A stretch of 64,000 nucleotides of DNA from Platycnemis pennipes (taxonomy: Eukaryota; Arthropoda; Insecta; Odonata; Platycnemididae): positions 110,129,054 to 110,193,053 of the forward strand of contig OW121846.1 of NCBI GenBank assembly GCA_933228895.1, read 5' to 3'. A program made the translations under genes and the position numbers. Shown here one piece after another: positions 12,761-25,971 of this stretch. The notes beneath the pieces were generated by a model. It searched no databases and was not told where the DNA came from. It saw nothing but the letters and a program-made list of their open reading frames with translations. Within the stretch, counting starts at the first letter, position 1; each line of letters begins with the position of its first letter.

Positions 12761-13679
12761 TAGAAATAATCTATTCCGATGCACCTTTCGATTTTAAAGC
12801 AACAACCTGGCACATTATTGTTATTTACCATCACAAAGAGAACCAGCGACATTTAAGTTAGGAAACTCCTTATTTTCACTCATGATGTGCCTGAACTATT
12901 TAATTTTAAATCTACTTATAAACTATTATCTAGTTTACTAAAATGGTCAAATTATTCCGTTGTATATCCACAGGATAATAGTAGTTATTTCTAAATTTAA
13001 AGTTGTGGAATGTAAGTGAAGAAGTACTAGGCAATGACCTCAAGTGTGACCATAGAAGTGTTAATTTTTGCTTTTGAATGTTATTTGAATGTTTCTCGTA
13101 ATTTACAGTGGAAATGCGTTGTCTTTTGGCACTGAAAAAGCATTAACGTAAGAATACACCTTTAAAATGTCGATACGATAGTCTACCCCCACAAAAGAGA
13201 CGTAGAGGAGTGATGGACTTAGATTATAATTGCTTTCCACCAGTGAACTCGTGGTCATTAGAAAACTATCGTTCACCACATCTAAAATTAAGATAGATAC
13301 GGGCAATTGTGTTGAATTGTTCTAAGCTTCCTTTCCTATGAGCATCAAAATTAAGTGCATTCAGATCATTTAATATTGAATATTGAACGTTCTCACAGCT
13401 CATGTCAAAAGCCTGTGTTGCCTCGGTAGGTGTGGCATAGCGATTGTTGTCGGCCTGTAGTTGGAGAGTAGATTTGAGTTGAGTTGCAAATTATACATGG
13501 GCTCTAGATGTGAACACATTTGTTTCAAACTTGTAAAAGATTCTCTCGTACGGTGAATTTTCCTAATTTATTCCCGTTTCGTGTATTCCCACATTATATA
13601 TTTTCACGCAAATTTTTAACGATTCAGGATAAATGTTACGAGGGAAACTTTTCCCACGGAGATTTTATAAAATGATCCG

Positions 13680-14480
13680 GCGCATTGAATATAGACTGGC
13701 AAGAGCAGCGCAGCCAGAAACTCCTCGAAACTTTAAAATCTCCTCCACAGCCATGCGTTCCTAACCTTTATTATAACCTCGGCCTCCACTCCACGTATCC
13801 GGAGGCCGAGCGGTAAGTTTCCAGCGACAGCTACCCGCAGGCACTCAACTAAAAAAGCTATTTCGGATTCAACCCACATTGTGTCATAAACAAAATTTCC
13901 GGATCGAATCCTTCGTTTAGAATTTTAAAAATCCACTCCCAGCCACGAGGTGCCGTATGAAGATAATACGTTCTGGGTTAATCAGGGGTCGCGTAATGTG
14001 TGCGCAGTAAATTTCAACTGCTCTGACCTCCCTTGATATGATTAATCTGCCAGTTTAGGATTACGATGAATTCCTCGGCCGCGGGCACGCGTGGGAAACA
14101 TTTCACTCAACTCCGAGACGTGTAAGGAGAAAGGTCACTCGATATTACTCCACTGTCGGTGTTTTTATTCCAATCCCGGGATCCGTAAAAAGGGGGGAAC
14201 ATGACAAGGCGGCGTGAGCAAAGTAGGAAAAGGAGAGAAGCGCGAGGGGTCAGTGACGTGTAAACACTTTGCATTAGCACCACCACTGAGCAGCTCCATT
14301 TGCCGACGCGGAAATGTCTTACTCGCTCGTCGTGATGCCTCGTCGCGCGCATCATTCGCCCACGCTCACTGGCCATGGATGAGCATCATGGATGGCTTCA
14401 CCGCATTGGAGTCGTAAGTGCCGCTTCGCTCCGCGAACGGCGAATCGTATTTGTTAGTTCCAAGGATACTTACGGGCGTG
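13680..14480 (+). promoter_or_regulatory. CpG-dense patch, possible promoter/first exon
   Basis: GC and CpG content rise clearly over the flanks. Near the 3' side an ATG in good context (14375) opens 13 codons that run into GTAAGT (14414-14419), a strong splice-donor match. No protein homology is visible in so short a piece, so a first exon is only a possibility. A CG-rich repeat is the alternative. Confidence 0.25.
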
Positions 14481-16640
14481 AGCCCGTTGGACGTGTGCCT
14501 TGGTTTTTTTCACATGTTAGTCGCATTAGCTAAATACTTTCTCCGTATTTCCACACAAAGAAAAACACACTTTTTTTTGCTTTCCAATTAACTGAAGTGG
14601 AAAAAGTATATTCGCTCATAAGTGAAAGGGGACTTCACATGCACTTTAATAATGAAAAAAGGGCTGTAGTTAAGTTACATTCGCAGGAAATAATGATAGA
14701 TGAGATTTTACAAAAAAACTAAAAGCGAATTAAAATGAAGAAAATAAAATACCTCAACTCACGAGCAATAAACTTTTACAGGGATTTCAATCAAAATGTT
14801 CATAATAATGTTGAAATTCTTGATATGAAATGGGACTGCAGTTGGTAATTCCCATTCAGGAAAGTACACACTAAAATAACACTAGGTTCTTCGACTAATG
14901 GTCACCCTTCGTACCGTAACTTTTTTGTGGAGGAACAGGCATGTAACCAGAAGAGAAAAATTTTTCACGGCTTGAAAATAATGGAATCTCTTATCTTCTT
15001 TCACTCATCCAGTCATGATTCCACATCCATAGCGTCCATATCTGCATCCGCCAACCGCATACGGGGCACGTGATGCAGGGTGTTAGCACACATGCCATAA
15101 CAATATTTCCTACAGTTTTGCCACTTTTTACGAAAATACGTGGCATAACTTGTGGCAGGAATTAGTAGAAGATAAGGGAAGAGGGCGCACTCCTGCATAT
15201 CTTTAGAGACTAAGACAAACACTGAGTCATAAAATCTTGCAAAAGAGAAAATAGTGGTCACGATAAGAAGGGAAGAACTTGAAAAGAATGATACCTCAGC
15301 TATTCCACATTTAACGAGACTGTCAGTACGCTCCAAGCTTAAAAACCTTTCTGAACTGTAAGTGGATATGCCATTGAATCGTTTCATGGGTAGTTCTAAT
15401 AGAAGTTCCGTTGGCATTGTATGCAGTTGTCCGTACAACAGGAATTCTCGTCTGATACCCTTCTAGAAGCGGTAGAACACAATATGAATCATGCATATTG
15501 CTTTCGAAAATAGCGTTTTATTCATAAGTAAAATTATGACCAAAACTCATCACCAGTTAGGTAACCTTCGTTCTAACCTGAGATGTAAATAATTTTACCA
15601 TCAACGTAATTATAGATTTTTTATCCGTGAGCATTGAAAATCTCTCAAAGGAAATCTTCATTAAATTTCATTCAGATTATGTGCGTTTTTGGTTGGAGAG
15701 CATATTAAAGTTTCCCGTAGTTTTTAACTTTGAATAAACTCGCATCATATTCGTATTTCGTCATTTTTTCGTGGCCCTTCATCTTTTTTGGTTGCTACTT
15801 TACAGAATTTCAGTCCTAAGGGTCCGGTATAAATGAATGAGGTTTTAGATGCAGTTTCAATGAATGCGAGTCCAGAACTCGGCTCAAAAGAAGAGCATGT
15901 GGTATTTTTTGCGCAATGCTGCTTAAATATTTTCGTTCCTTTGGCGGATGGGACTAGATTTGTGGTATGAAGTCGATGCTCGTTAATAATAATACTAATA
16001 TTAGGATGATGACGATACCGAGAGCAACTGATGCCCAGACCAACCACTGATTTTCAATGGCGAAACGACTTCAACCATTGAACTCATTCTTGATTATGCA
16101 CTAAACGGATGATGAGTTGCTTTTATCGACATCCTTGCATATTTTTCCAGCCAGCACAGATCAAGAAACATACGAAAAGGGTGATCGAGTTTCTCTGATT
16201 TTTTCGTAGTTTTTTATATATCTTGTGAAAACGCTCGATTTTTCGATTTGTGAAATGTGTGGAATTGCAGTAGTATTCAGAATCCATGAAACTCTTTTCT
16301 CCCGAGACCGTGTCCGCACTCCTGGGCGGTGGTCACTAATGTGTGACGAAGGGGGATGAGATTGTATAAGAAGATGATGAACTGCCTACCCACGTGTCCC
16401 CTCGTGTCTTTTGCGGTGCCCTAATTCCCTCCTTGGCCTCCGTTCCCCCGACACCAACGGCCACTCGACTCCCCCTCATTGCCGACGCCGCTTCATCCCC
16501 CTCCCCAAGCTCAAACGCAGGGTGCCTACAGCTTTACGGTTAACCTCAAAATGGAAACGCCCTGCTCAGACTGAATCATCCGCTTATAGCAGTTTTTGCG
16601 TTGGGAGCAAAGTTTAAGCCACATTTTCATGTGACTGACT
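14480..16640. other. No gene recognised
   Basis: Contains two medium minus-strand open frames, 15013-15438 (141 codons) and 15745-16047 (100 codons). Neither has a motif I can name. 16380-16600 is C-rich. These frames could be exons or decayed transposon pieces; I cannot tell. Confidence 0.3.
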
Positions 16641-17023
16641 CAGGGCCATATTCAGAATCTCTACTGCATACTCGCTTCCACTGCCTACGTCCTAAGATCT
16701 CTACTAACAGTCGAATTGGTGTGCAGATTCACTCTGCAAAGTTCGTATTACCACGCTGCATACCAATTCGAAGAGTTTCGAGGAGAATCTGTATACCATT
16801 TTGGGCTCGTAATAGAGATTTCATGGCGTAAGTAGTAGAGGTGAGACAGTAGTTGAGATTCTGGGCCATATTTAGAATCTCAGCCCAGTTCTCAGCGTCA
16901 CGCTGAGAAGTAATACAGGTAATACTTTGCAGGTGGAATCTGTACACCAATTTGACTCGCTGTAGGGATTTTAGGACGTAAACAGTGGAAGCTAGACAAG
17001 TTGAGATTCTGAATATGGCCCTG
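16641..17023. mobile_element. MITE with CAGGGCCATATTCAGAATCTC ends
   Basis: The ends form near-perfect terminal inverted repeats: CAGGGCCATATTCAGAATCT at 16641 and its complement ending at 17023. Additional GGGCCATAT copies sit internally near 16862, so the 383-bp unit looks like two related halves joined. No target-site duplication was evident. A second copy lies at 53086-53460. Confidence 0.8.
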
Positions 17024-17550
17024 TTGTATTGCTGCAGAGGTGACCATCAAAAGAAGACACCCATTTTATGTTGATGGAATGTAAATAGTGAATGAAGATG
17101 ACGACAGCAACATGTTACCTTGAATTTTAGTTGGTTTCAACTCGCTGTCTCAACAGCGGCGATGAAGACAGCGATGGAAGTTGAGAGACGACCGACAACC
17201 CAAGGTAATTCGGTGATCTCGCCTCAGAATGGACATGCACTCCGCCGTATCGCGATATTTGAAGTACGAAAACATGGCTTATTACTTAGGCTTTAGAATA
17301 ACTTTTTACCCCCCTATTTTAGTTTTCCGTCAGATCAATTATAAGTGGCTTTTGTACTGTGAGTACACCCATATTCCTATCCTATCCTAAGAGTCATTTG
17401 GGGAGAATTTCGTAGAGTATCACTCTGTCTGGTGGAATTTTAAGCACATAACATGACCCTATTTGAGAATAATGTGAATCCGGGTTTCTCTTCACCTCCG
17501 AACTATTCTCTACAAATTTTACCGGGGTGTCAGCCGCGGCAGCGTGGTTG

Positions 17551-18062
17551 GTAAAGCTACGTTTTCATGTGGCCATTTTTGCGTCGCGTTGCCGCTGCGT
17601 TGTGCGGCAGCAGCAACGCACCAAAGCAAATGACGGTGGTAAACCGTGGTGTAGGTAATAATCCGTAGCGAAAGAATCATGTGACGAACAAATGATAGGC
17701 AGAATGCGTTGTTTCTCGCTCTGACGCAGCTGCGTCAACGCAGGCTGCGTTGAAAGATGAAAGATAACCAACTCGGACGGCAACACACGCCAACGCAGCC
17801 TGCGTTGCCGTCCGGGTTGGTTATCTTTCATCTTTCTGCGTTGACGCAGCTGCTTCAGAGCGAGGAACAACACATGGTACCTGTCATTTGTTCGTCACGT
17901 GATTCTTTTGCTGGATTATCACCTATACCACCGTTTACCACCGTCATATGTTTTGGTGCGTTGCTGCTGGCGCTGCCGGTGACATGAAAACAGGGTATTT
18001 TCCTGCCGCACAACGCAGCGTCAACGCAACGCAAAAACGGCCACATGAAAACATAGCTTTAC
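17551..18062. repeat. GC-rich 512-bp foldback element
   Basis: The sequence reads GTAAAGCTACGTTTTCATGTG from 17551 and returns inverted to end at 18062. The arms contain many GCGTTG/CAACGC units and a GACGCAGCTGCGTC palindrome, with the centre near 17795. The right arm carries an extra stretch of about 35 bp. If TA flanks each end it could be a TA-target DNA transposon derivative, but the arm and flank boundary is ambiguous because TA is part of the symmetric sequence. Confidence 0.85.
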
Positions 18063-18084
18063 GCTTCGCCTTATATTAGCTAAC

Positions 18085-18150
18085 CGTTGAATTGCACGCT
18101 AAGGCTACACATTCGAATCCTGCCTCGGGCATGGGCACTGACATTATCCT
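18085..18150 (+). repeat. tRNA-like SINE fragment
   Basis: TAGCTAACCG, then a stretch ending in ACATTCGAATCCTGCC, a good B-box match, gives a tRNA-like head. No body is recognised. It sits directly beside the 512-bp foldback. Confidence 0.35.
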
Positions 18151-20320
18151 CAATTCTTGGAAACTATGAAACATCAAGATGACCTTTTTCCTCGATTTAC
18201 TGGTCCACATCATGACCTTCTATGAGTACTTCTCAATAATGTGTTGCCTGATCCTAGAATATAAAAATATCCCATCTGCAAAAAATGTCTCATGTCAACA
18301 ATACCTCCTCAGTATTGAAACTCTTAAGTCCGGTTTATAGAAAAATCAACGTTGAGTTCACTGCAGAAAGTTAAGGCATGTCATTGAATGAAAGGTTATA
18401 ATGAAAAACATTATATGTACTAATGTTTAAAACACTAGGTAGATTATTTAAAGCACCCTTGGAACCATTTAACTTTCTCTAACATTCTCAGAAAAATGGA
18501 AAGGATAAAAAGAGAAGGAGCTGTAATTCTCTGTTTGCCAAGATATTTATTTCGCTATCTTCTTGAAAGTGCTCTACTATCTACTCGAACATACCCCCCT
18601 CGCCAAAATGCATGTTGCACGAGCTACTCCTCGAAAATCTCAGGACGCCGGTCACACAATTGAAATTTTCACGGCGTCGTAAAAATAGCTGGAGCAATCT
18701 TCCAGTTCACTACTCGTTGCACGAAGGTCAGCCTCCATTATTTGAGAAAAGTGGAGGTAAAAAATGGCAAGGGAAAACATGTGGTCTCAAAAGGAGTCTT
18801 TTAATAGCGCTAAACACTACTTTCATCGCGCTTCATGCAAACATACACACTGTTTCCTAATTCCCTATAGATCAGTGACAGTTATTGGTATTTTGCTCAT
18901 ATAACACCTTCCATTATATAAAAATTTCCCAAACTAACCACATTCATTGCACTCAAGACATTCTTCACATGAGCCCTGAGGCGTAACTTAATAAACAACG
19001 GAAGGGTATACCAGTCACGACACATGAAAAATTGTATTCTCGCACACTCTTCTCTGTATATCTCCCACACAAAGCGGCTAAAAATATCCTTTTTTGGCCC
19101 CACGGGTTAATGCACGATAGAAATTGATGAAGATACAAAGAAAGGTAAGAGAAGTAATAGAATATATGAGATATGTTTTTGCGGGACAATGGATCCTATG
19201 GCCCCAAAAAAACTAACGGTTCTAAATGGTGAATCCGAGGGCTCCCTGGTTATCAATTAGTAGTACCCAGTTGGTCACATTTTAAGAACCGTATTCCGGA
19301 GGATGTAAAATGCAGAAACTTTTGCCGACGCAAAACATCACTTCACGATGGTGACCACAATTGAACCGGTTGAAATCAGCTCTCAGAATGAGCCGTTCTT
19401 TCCTAATAAAAAGAGTCGTTTCAGGCGTTATATGGTGGAATAACGGCCGTTCTTTCCTCTTTCCCACTCCTCTGGATAACCCGTGTACATCCCACAAGAC
19501 CCTCACAAGAATTTCTCAATCTGTAAACTTGGGGTGGTGGCACCCTTTGCCGAGAGGGTCCCACCTTCTTCTCACGGTCCGCAAACGCCTCCCTACACCA
19601 CGGCCATCAAGATCTCGTGGACGGAGCGCTGGCGCGTGACCACACCACTAGCAGTTGGAGGTAATCTCTCACAGCCGTCACTGCGGACGGCAATGTGGAT
19701 ACTCAGAAGAATGTACACAGGCATATATACCTTCATATTAAGCTTATCTTACTTGATAATACTTCACTGGATATTCATAACATGTTGTTCATAAACAGAC
19801 AATTGTGGGTGTAAAAACTACAAAGAAAGCTGAGCGCAAGGAAGATTAATGTCACTTTAAGGAAGCAGAGTCAAGTAAAATCGCACAATACTTATAGAAG
19901 TCAATAATGATGACAAAATGTTCCCAGAAGTCATGAATAAACCTCAGTAAAATTGAAATTAAAGTAGCAAGAAAGAATACTCTTACACACTTCATTACAA
20001 CTGAAATATTTGTTTGAAAAGAGGTAGAGACTAGGGTATTAACAACGTCTAGGACGAAATAAATATTGCATTGGCACGTGGTCCCAGGGAAATACACAAA
20101 AAATAGACAGATCATTAAATTTAGAATATGTGGTGAAAAAGTTATCACGTGGGTACACAGGTGAATCTGTTCTTGACTTTGCTCACAAATAGAATAATGT
20201 CACAGTGATCCTTGGTAAGTTTTCACAATCAAGGATTGATACGATGCTAGTGAAGAAAGTGTGGCTAAACCATCCCAAAGGACGGACTAAATAAAGCCGA
20301 TATCGTAAACTTAATGACTA
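18150..20320. other. No gene recognised
   Basis: AT-rich with open frames of up to about 100 codons on both strands (around 19361-19794), but no domain, tail or terminal repeat that I can name. Confidence 0.35.
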
Positions 20321-20321
20321 A

Positions 20322-20500
20322 ATAAGTGGTCTAAAACAACGCTCATTGCGTAGAGTGTTGGGCTACTGACCGATGGCCATAGGTTCAAATGTGGGAATGT
20401 AGTCTTTGGGAATATCCAGTTACACACACTGACTGAATTTCTGGGCAAGTACCAGATTGTCATGTGACCTCAAGTAAGACAGAGAAATGGTCTTGCCCCG
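20322..20500 (+). repeat. tRNA-derived SINE copy
   Basis: AGTGGTCTAAAAC and GCGTAGAGTGTTGGGC resemble an A box and its context, and ATAGGTTCAAATG, 30 bp on, resembles a B box. A body of about 120 bp follows. The head is somewhat decayed. Confidence 0.45.
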
Positions 20501-22080
20501 CTACACTGAAGTATGATTTCCTCACGCTCCACCGCGGACTTTTGGTTTTGGCTTTTTTCGACAAATAAATTTAAAACGTCACACACAAACTTTCAAAAGA
20601 CCATATGTATTTTGCGGCATTGCGAATGGATTTTTAATTTAATCCTAATGCTTTATTCACAAGTCTTTGATGAGTACTCTGATATATGCTACTAGACAGG
20701 TATCTCCGTAAAACGCTAGATATACGCTACTTAATGTGAAATTTTGTCTGAAAATAGCGTCCGCCATTGTGTAAAGAAATAGCACACAAATATTTTTAAT
20801 AATCGTTGAAAATTAGACATGGTAAAGTTAAAAAACCCTGTTAATAAATAATGGCATTTTTTTATTCCAATAAATTGCTGCCACAACGTCACCATCAACT
20901 CAACTTGGACGATATTTAGAGAATAATGTAGTAGGGAGTTTTTTTATTTTGGTCATGTTTGACCCCCTATATCTAAATAACGGATGAGAACCATTACAAA
21001 TTACGTACTATTCCTGAATAGGCAACCCTTTGTGAATATATGTGTGAATTGTCAAGTTTTTATCCCGAAAAAAAGCCATTTTGGTCTATTGTCCAACTTT
21101 TTCAGATTCCCGACCACTATGCGCGATTCAATGACTCGTCCCATACACCCTTAATGGTGTGGCTAATACTTCCTGGTGGATCGACGTTATACCGTTAAAA
21201 TTTTCCTTTTGAAAAGGCACATCTGTGGATAAATACAACATATTCTTCCCAGCCTCTCGAGCCGGGGAATCATATCCTTTTTCCCGTGAATTTTGTTTTC
21301 ATAAATAATAAAAAGTACACAATAAATAACTTTAAAAAACATAAAAATAAATTTTATACGGATACATATTCGTATAGAAGTCATAACAGTCCTAATTTTT
21401 GAACATTACTTTTGAAGCTTATCGTCCGTTCAGCAATTTATTCAAAAATCATAGGTTTCGTCCCATGAATGTCGTTAATTTACATTCCTCATCGCACCTG
21501 TGTCTTCAAAAGATTTTAAGCACTGGAGATTTTCGGTAAAAATATGGTTCAGAGGCAAGTTGTGAAAGCACAAAGTATAGGGCCTCTAAGAATTTTTTTA
21601 TTAAAAAAATTCTCGCCAAAGAAGAAAGGGAACTGCGGTGCTTGTGATGAAAGATCTAAAAGAGAAATGAAGGGAACACTTAAATACGAATATTATTTTA
21701 GAATTTTGATTAAAAATAGACCCCGTAATGCTGAAACTAGTATAGTAAGTAATAATTTCTTGGCATGACTGATCAATATCGTTAATGCCACACACCCTTG
21801 CGGTGGTTTCACGATAAGGTTTAATAATAATAATAATAAGTAATATGTGAAAATCACTTAGTGAGCCTAAATTGAATATGACTGATGAAAATGGTGAGCT
21901 AATGTGGATAACATTTATCAACAAAAGTATAAATTTCTTCGAAAGCCGTAAACGACAGAATTTATAAAAAGGAAACGGTGTATATTACACCAAACAATTA
22001 ATAAACAAAAATAAAAATATCAATTCCTTTTTGCAATGTGTGAATATCATTTTTCTGTAGCAAGAATGAACGGGTAGACG
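20500..22080. other. No gene recognised
   Basis: AT-rich, with stops in every frame. The only feature I can name inside it is the CR1 3' tail at 21774-21838. Confidence 0.4.
21774..21838 (+). mobile_element. CR1-type LINE 3' tail
   Basis: TGCCACACACCCTTGCGGTGG followed by an (AAT)n run matches the terminal block seen at 53020-53085 and 63820-63878. Only the last 60 bp are present, a severe 5' truncation. Confidence 0.65.
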
Positions 22081-22262
22081 TAAAACGTCACGACGTCATG
22101 TATGTAAACAAACGAGACTAGCTGTGTAATAGATCCGGTAGACTATTGTTGCAAAGATGGAATGCTTAGAATGTATTGGAGGAGGCATCGCAGCTGGTTT
22201 GAAAAGTCAGCGGCCATCTTGGTTGGCACAGACGGGCTTACTACACACGATACTCGGACGAG
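22080..22262 (+). promoter_or_regulatory. Cluster of promoter-like motifs
   Basis: Two ACGTCA half CRE motifs (22083-22100), TGTAAACA (forkhead type, about 22104) and GGCCATCTTGG (22208-22222, the reverse of a YY1-type AAGATGGCC) occur within 150 bp. An ATG at 22159 opens 38 codons in between. This could be a promoter or only chance; no gene downstream is recognised. Confidence 0.2.
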
Positions 22263-22894
22263 TGAGGCTCTTTTGAACGCGTTTTATACGTACAAGTAGT
22301 TGTATGAATTGTGTAATGCCTTTTCAAAATATGCCGACGACACTGGAAAGTACGCGAACACCAAACAAGCGTTAAATATTTAGTTTAAATAGGTTAAATT
22401 CGAACCAGTTTCAGCAATAAAATTAACTCCCAGGGGAGTAACTAATTGTTTTCATTCAGCAACGCAATGTTTTGCCCGGAGGAGGTAGGGCCTGATCCTT
22501 CCCAAGCAGACCCCATTTTGGCTTCATTATCGGCACCAGCCATAGGCCAGAATACCAATGCCTCCTCCAGGACATTCCAACCACCTTCATTGTAAACATC
22601 ATAACAGATCTGTTAACTGCGAATGTGTTGTACGTATATGAGTGTATATTCCACGGAAGCGGTGTAGTGTTGCCGTTTATATCGAGCAGTTTTGAACAAA
22701 CTCTTATAAAAATTAGAAGTCACCTGGTCATTCCAAGACATGCCTAAAAAGCATAAACAATTATCCTTTTATCCCAGTGACTACCGGACTGTTAATGCCT
22801 GGAAGGGAGTATTTAAAAAATTCAGCATTTCCGAGCGTGTTTCCCTTTTCTTTTCCCACGACGATAAGTCAGCTTTTTCAAATAATGACATGCA

Positions 22895-24108
22895 CATAGT
22901 TGGGACTAATGATTTAAAAAAATTAACGATTAAAATTAATCGTTAAAAATATGGTTAACTATTTAATTTAATCGTTAATTTTTAGAAGAGTTAACTTTTA
23001 ACTTTTAATCGTTAAAATCATGCATTAACTGATACAAAACTAACTTCAGTTAATTTTTTCGTTAATTATTGGCGAATGTCGACCTGCGCATAGGTTGCTC
23101 AACAGAAAAATGGGAAAATAAAACGGTATCTAAGAATGCAAGGGTAGTTTTGCAAGAATGCAATGAATAGACCCCGACGAATACATCCAAACAAAAGCGG
23201 GGCTGAGGGGAGTGACAACCGAAGTGTAGGAACGCACATAGACGAGGAAACACGAAACCACGCGAAGAAAATGACCTGAAGGGCTCGTTTGCCTTACTTG
23301 GTGACATCATGTCGTCGATACTACGTAGTTGAAGCCGAGAAAGAAGGGTCGCCTAAAAACCTATGACGGATAACGAGGGGGAGGGATTCATTCAGACTGA
23401 CGTATCTGTTACAATGCGCCAGTCTACGTATGCCTTACTCGGCGACATTGCGTCGTTAATACATCAGCCCCCAGTGAATCGCGAGGAAAGGTGCGCAGGC
23501 ACATCCTCGGCATCTACTGTAAATCTATATAACTAAGCCATTTCCACTGCAAGTTTAAATTGTGAAGGGATACTTCACATCACAATTTGGGGATCGATAT
23601 CAAAAACTAACCTTAAAGCACTTTTTGAAGCTCAGACCTATCTTTTGCGGCAAATTTCAGACGCACCTTGTTTCGTCAGAAAGTCTTACATTCCCGGTCA
23701 CTTAAAAATCCGGGAATTGGAGCTTCACCTCAGAAAAATCGCCGAATCCTTTCAGCAGACACTAAGGAAACCTGACCAGCAACACTCTGGACACTAAATG
23801 GAATTAAAACGATAATCCCCACTTCAAATACTTTTAAAGAAATGGATACGGATGAAAGAAACCACACGACAGTTTTCAGTGTTTGCTTAGATTATCAAAA
23901 CAAAAAACCATCAAGGCCTCTATTAAGACAGCATCCAATTTGTAAAGTAACTGTAAAAGTAACTATTTACGTAAAAGTTACTTTTTTTAACTTTAACTTC
24001 AATCAGTTACTTTATCAGAAATATAACTTTTAAATTTTACTAGTTACCTTTTAGAGAGATTAACTATAACTTTGGTCAGTTAATGTTTTGGTAACTTTCC
24101 CAACTATG
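22895..24108. mobile_element. Non-autonomous hAT-like element
   Basis: The ends are exact 11-bp inverted repeats, CATAGTTGGGA (22895-22905) and its complement (24098-24108). They are flanked by GACATGCA (22887-22894) and GACGTGCA (24109-24116), an 8-bp target duplication with one mismatch, the length hAT transposases make. Subterminal regions carry many ATCGTTAA/TTAACG units (22920-23070) and GTAACT/AGTTAC units (23940-24100), typical of hAT subterminal binding sites. No transposase frame is recognised in the 1.2-kb interior. Confidence 0.8.
22921..23075. repeat. Array of TTAACG/CGTTAA motifs
   Basis: About ten copies of TTAA(C)G or CGTTAA in both orientations occur in 150 bp at the left end of the hAT-like element. 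Such arrays in this family are usually transposase-binding sites. The right end has a different motif, AGTAACT/AGTTACT. Confidence 0.6.
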
Positions 24109-24116
24109 GACGTGCA

Positions 24117-25862
24117 AGCTGGTATGAAATGCGCATGATTTTTACCAATCTAGGCAGTTATTTGTTGTTAGCAAGTGATTTTCTATCATTTATTTACCTA
24201 TAAATTCTAGTTCAAACAGTCATGTTAGCTTTGATACAAAACGGCTCCACTGAGAGAAATAAGCCATGAAGGACCAGAAAACATTCGTTAACCATAAAGA
24301 TGAAACTATAATATCTCGGTTTTCTCCATTCCTCCTACAATCAACGTTCGCTAAATACTACAAAACTTTTCATTCCATTCCATTCATTAAATAGAAGTAA
24401 ACCATTCATTAAATCGATGTTAGTGTAAACACATGCATAATTATCGTATGCAAGCTAACATTATTTATCCCACATGAACACTAGACACACTTGGCGTCTT
24501 ACTGGCATGGTATGGTTAATTACTGGGCCACTCCTAATATCTACCCGTCCACATTGAATTGTTCCAAAGGAGTTATAATCGAAATCAGTACGAAAATTAA
24601 TACATTTGGAATTTTGGAAAATTGCTCGGCAACTTCATTTCCGTTATACATCCTACGTACATGTACTCTCTGCTCATGTGTTACAGCTAAGAGGAGGAAG
24701 GAAGAGGGTAGGAGAACGAATTACTGTAGCAAAATTTGGCATGTTCCTCATTGCGACTAATTAGTTCCATCTTTCACCTAATTCCAGAATTACAAAATCT
24801 GAAAAAAATAAAAAGTTTAAAATATCATTTCAATATTTTACAAATTTTACTAACGTATATTACCTCAAAATCAACAAAACAATGTTTTAAAAAATTTTCT
24901 TCCTCAGATTCACCTTTCCCTGAATATCCTTGAGTTTTATATCTTTGAGTTTTAGGCGTCGTTAATCTCAAACAAAATGCAGGTAAATTGGTACAAGCAA
25001 ATTTTCGCAGTTATGTATTCGCATCACGTTGCCTACGGCATTTAGTTTCTATACTCATATGTATATCGACTGTTTCGTTCCATAAGTGTGGCATGGGATA
25101 AGGTTTCCGCTTGGGTTTAAGTGGCAATGCCTCGGACTCCTCCTTCCAGCCTTTCGTCTTTTCTTTGAAGCTCCTGCGGAAGGAGAAATATGCTTGCATG
25201 TGTGCTTAGATGTAGAACTGATGGCAGCAAGAGCAATAAAATATAAACTATAAATACAAGACATCCATTGATTAGCGATATTAATTACCACCCAGAAACT
25301 AATACTTGAAGAGAAAAACCATAAAAATGAAACCCGAACGTATATACAAAGGTTTAATATCCAAGGAACAATGAGAATTCTCGTTCATCCATTTTCTATA
25401 CGCTTGTTTGCTAATCATGAGACACATTTCTTAAGAACTTGCTCCACTCATTGCTCGAAAGTGCCCTAACAGTGGAAAAAATATTTTCTGAAATTATTGT
25501 ACACACCATGTAGCGTTATTATTCGTGAGGGAAACCTATTTTTGATTATGGTTAACGTAAGATACTAATTCACCTCTCGAGTAACTAAATATATAGCTAT
25601 TGCTCTTTTGTCGGTGATCCTTTGCCAGTAGAAGTGCTTTATTTTCGTCAATCTTTACCTAACCTAATCCTTGGGGCACAATGGTAGTAGTTTATTGTTG
25701 AAAACATAATTAGTATTAAAGAAAAAATATAAATAGAATAAGACATCTTATTGGAGCTATTTGAGGAATTAAGAGCTACTATTATATCAGTGATTTTAGT
25801 TTGACATACTAGGGTTATGATTTTTAACTAATGTGTTCATTAGGAGTATTTCGTTACTTCGC
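24117..25862. other. No gene recognised
   Basis: AT-rich, with short open frames only and no clear repeats. A few microsatellite-like poly-T and poly-A runs. Confidence 0.4.
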
Positions 25863-25971
25863 GGTCAATCGCAATTGTAAATTAAAATGCAATGTGATGA
25901 ATACTCAAGAGTAGAAAAAAACATAGGGCGAGGAAGCGGAAAACGCAAGTGCAGTGGGAAAAAATGAAAAA
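25863..25971 (+). repeat. Direct repeat copy 1 (about 110 bp)
   Basis: GGTCAATCGCAATTGTAAAT through GGGAAAAAATGAAAA recurs at 26747-26862, 884 bp downstream, with roughly ten differences. Neither copy ends in an obvious tail or TIR. They might be the ends of a decayed element or a segmental duplication. Confidence 0.7.
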
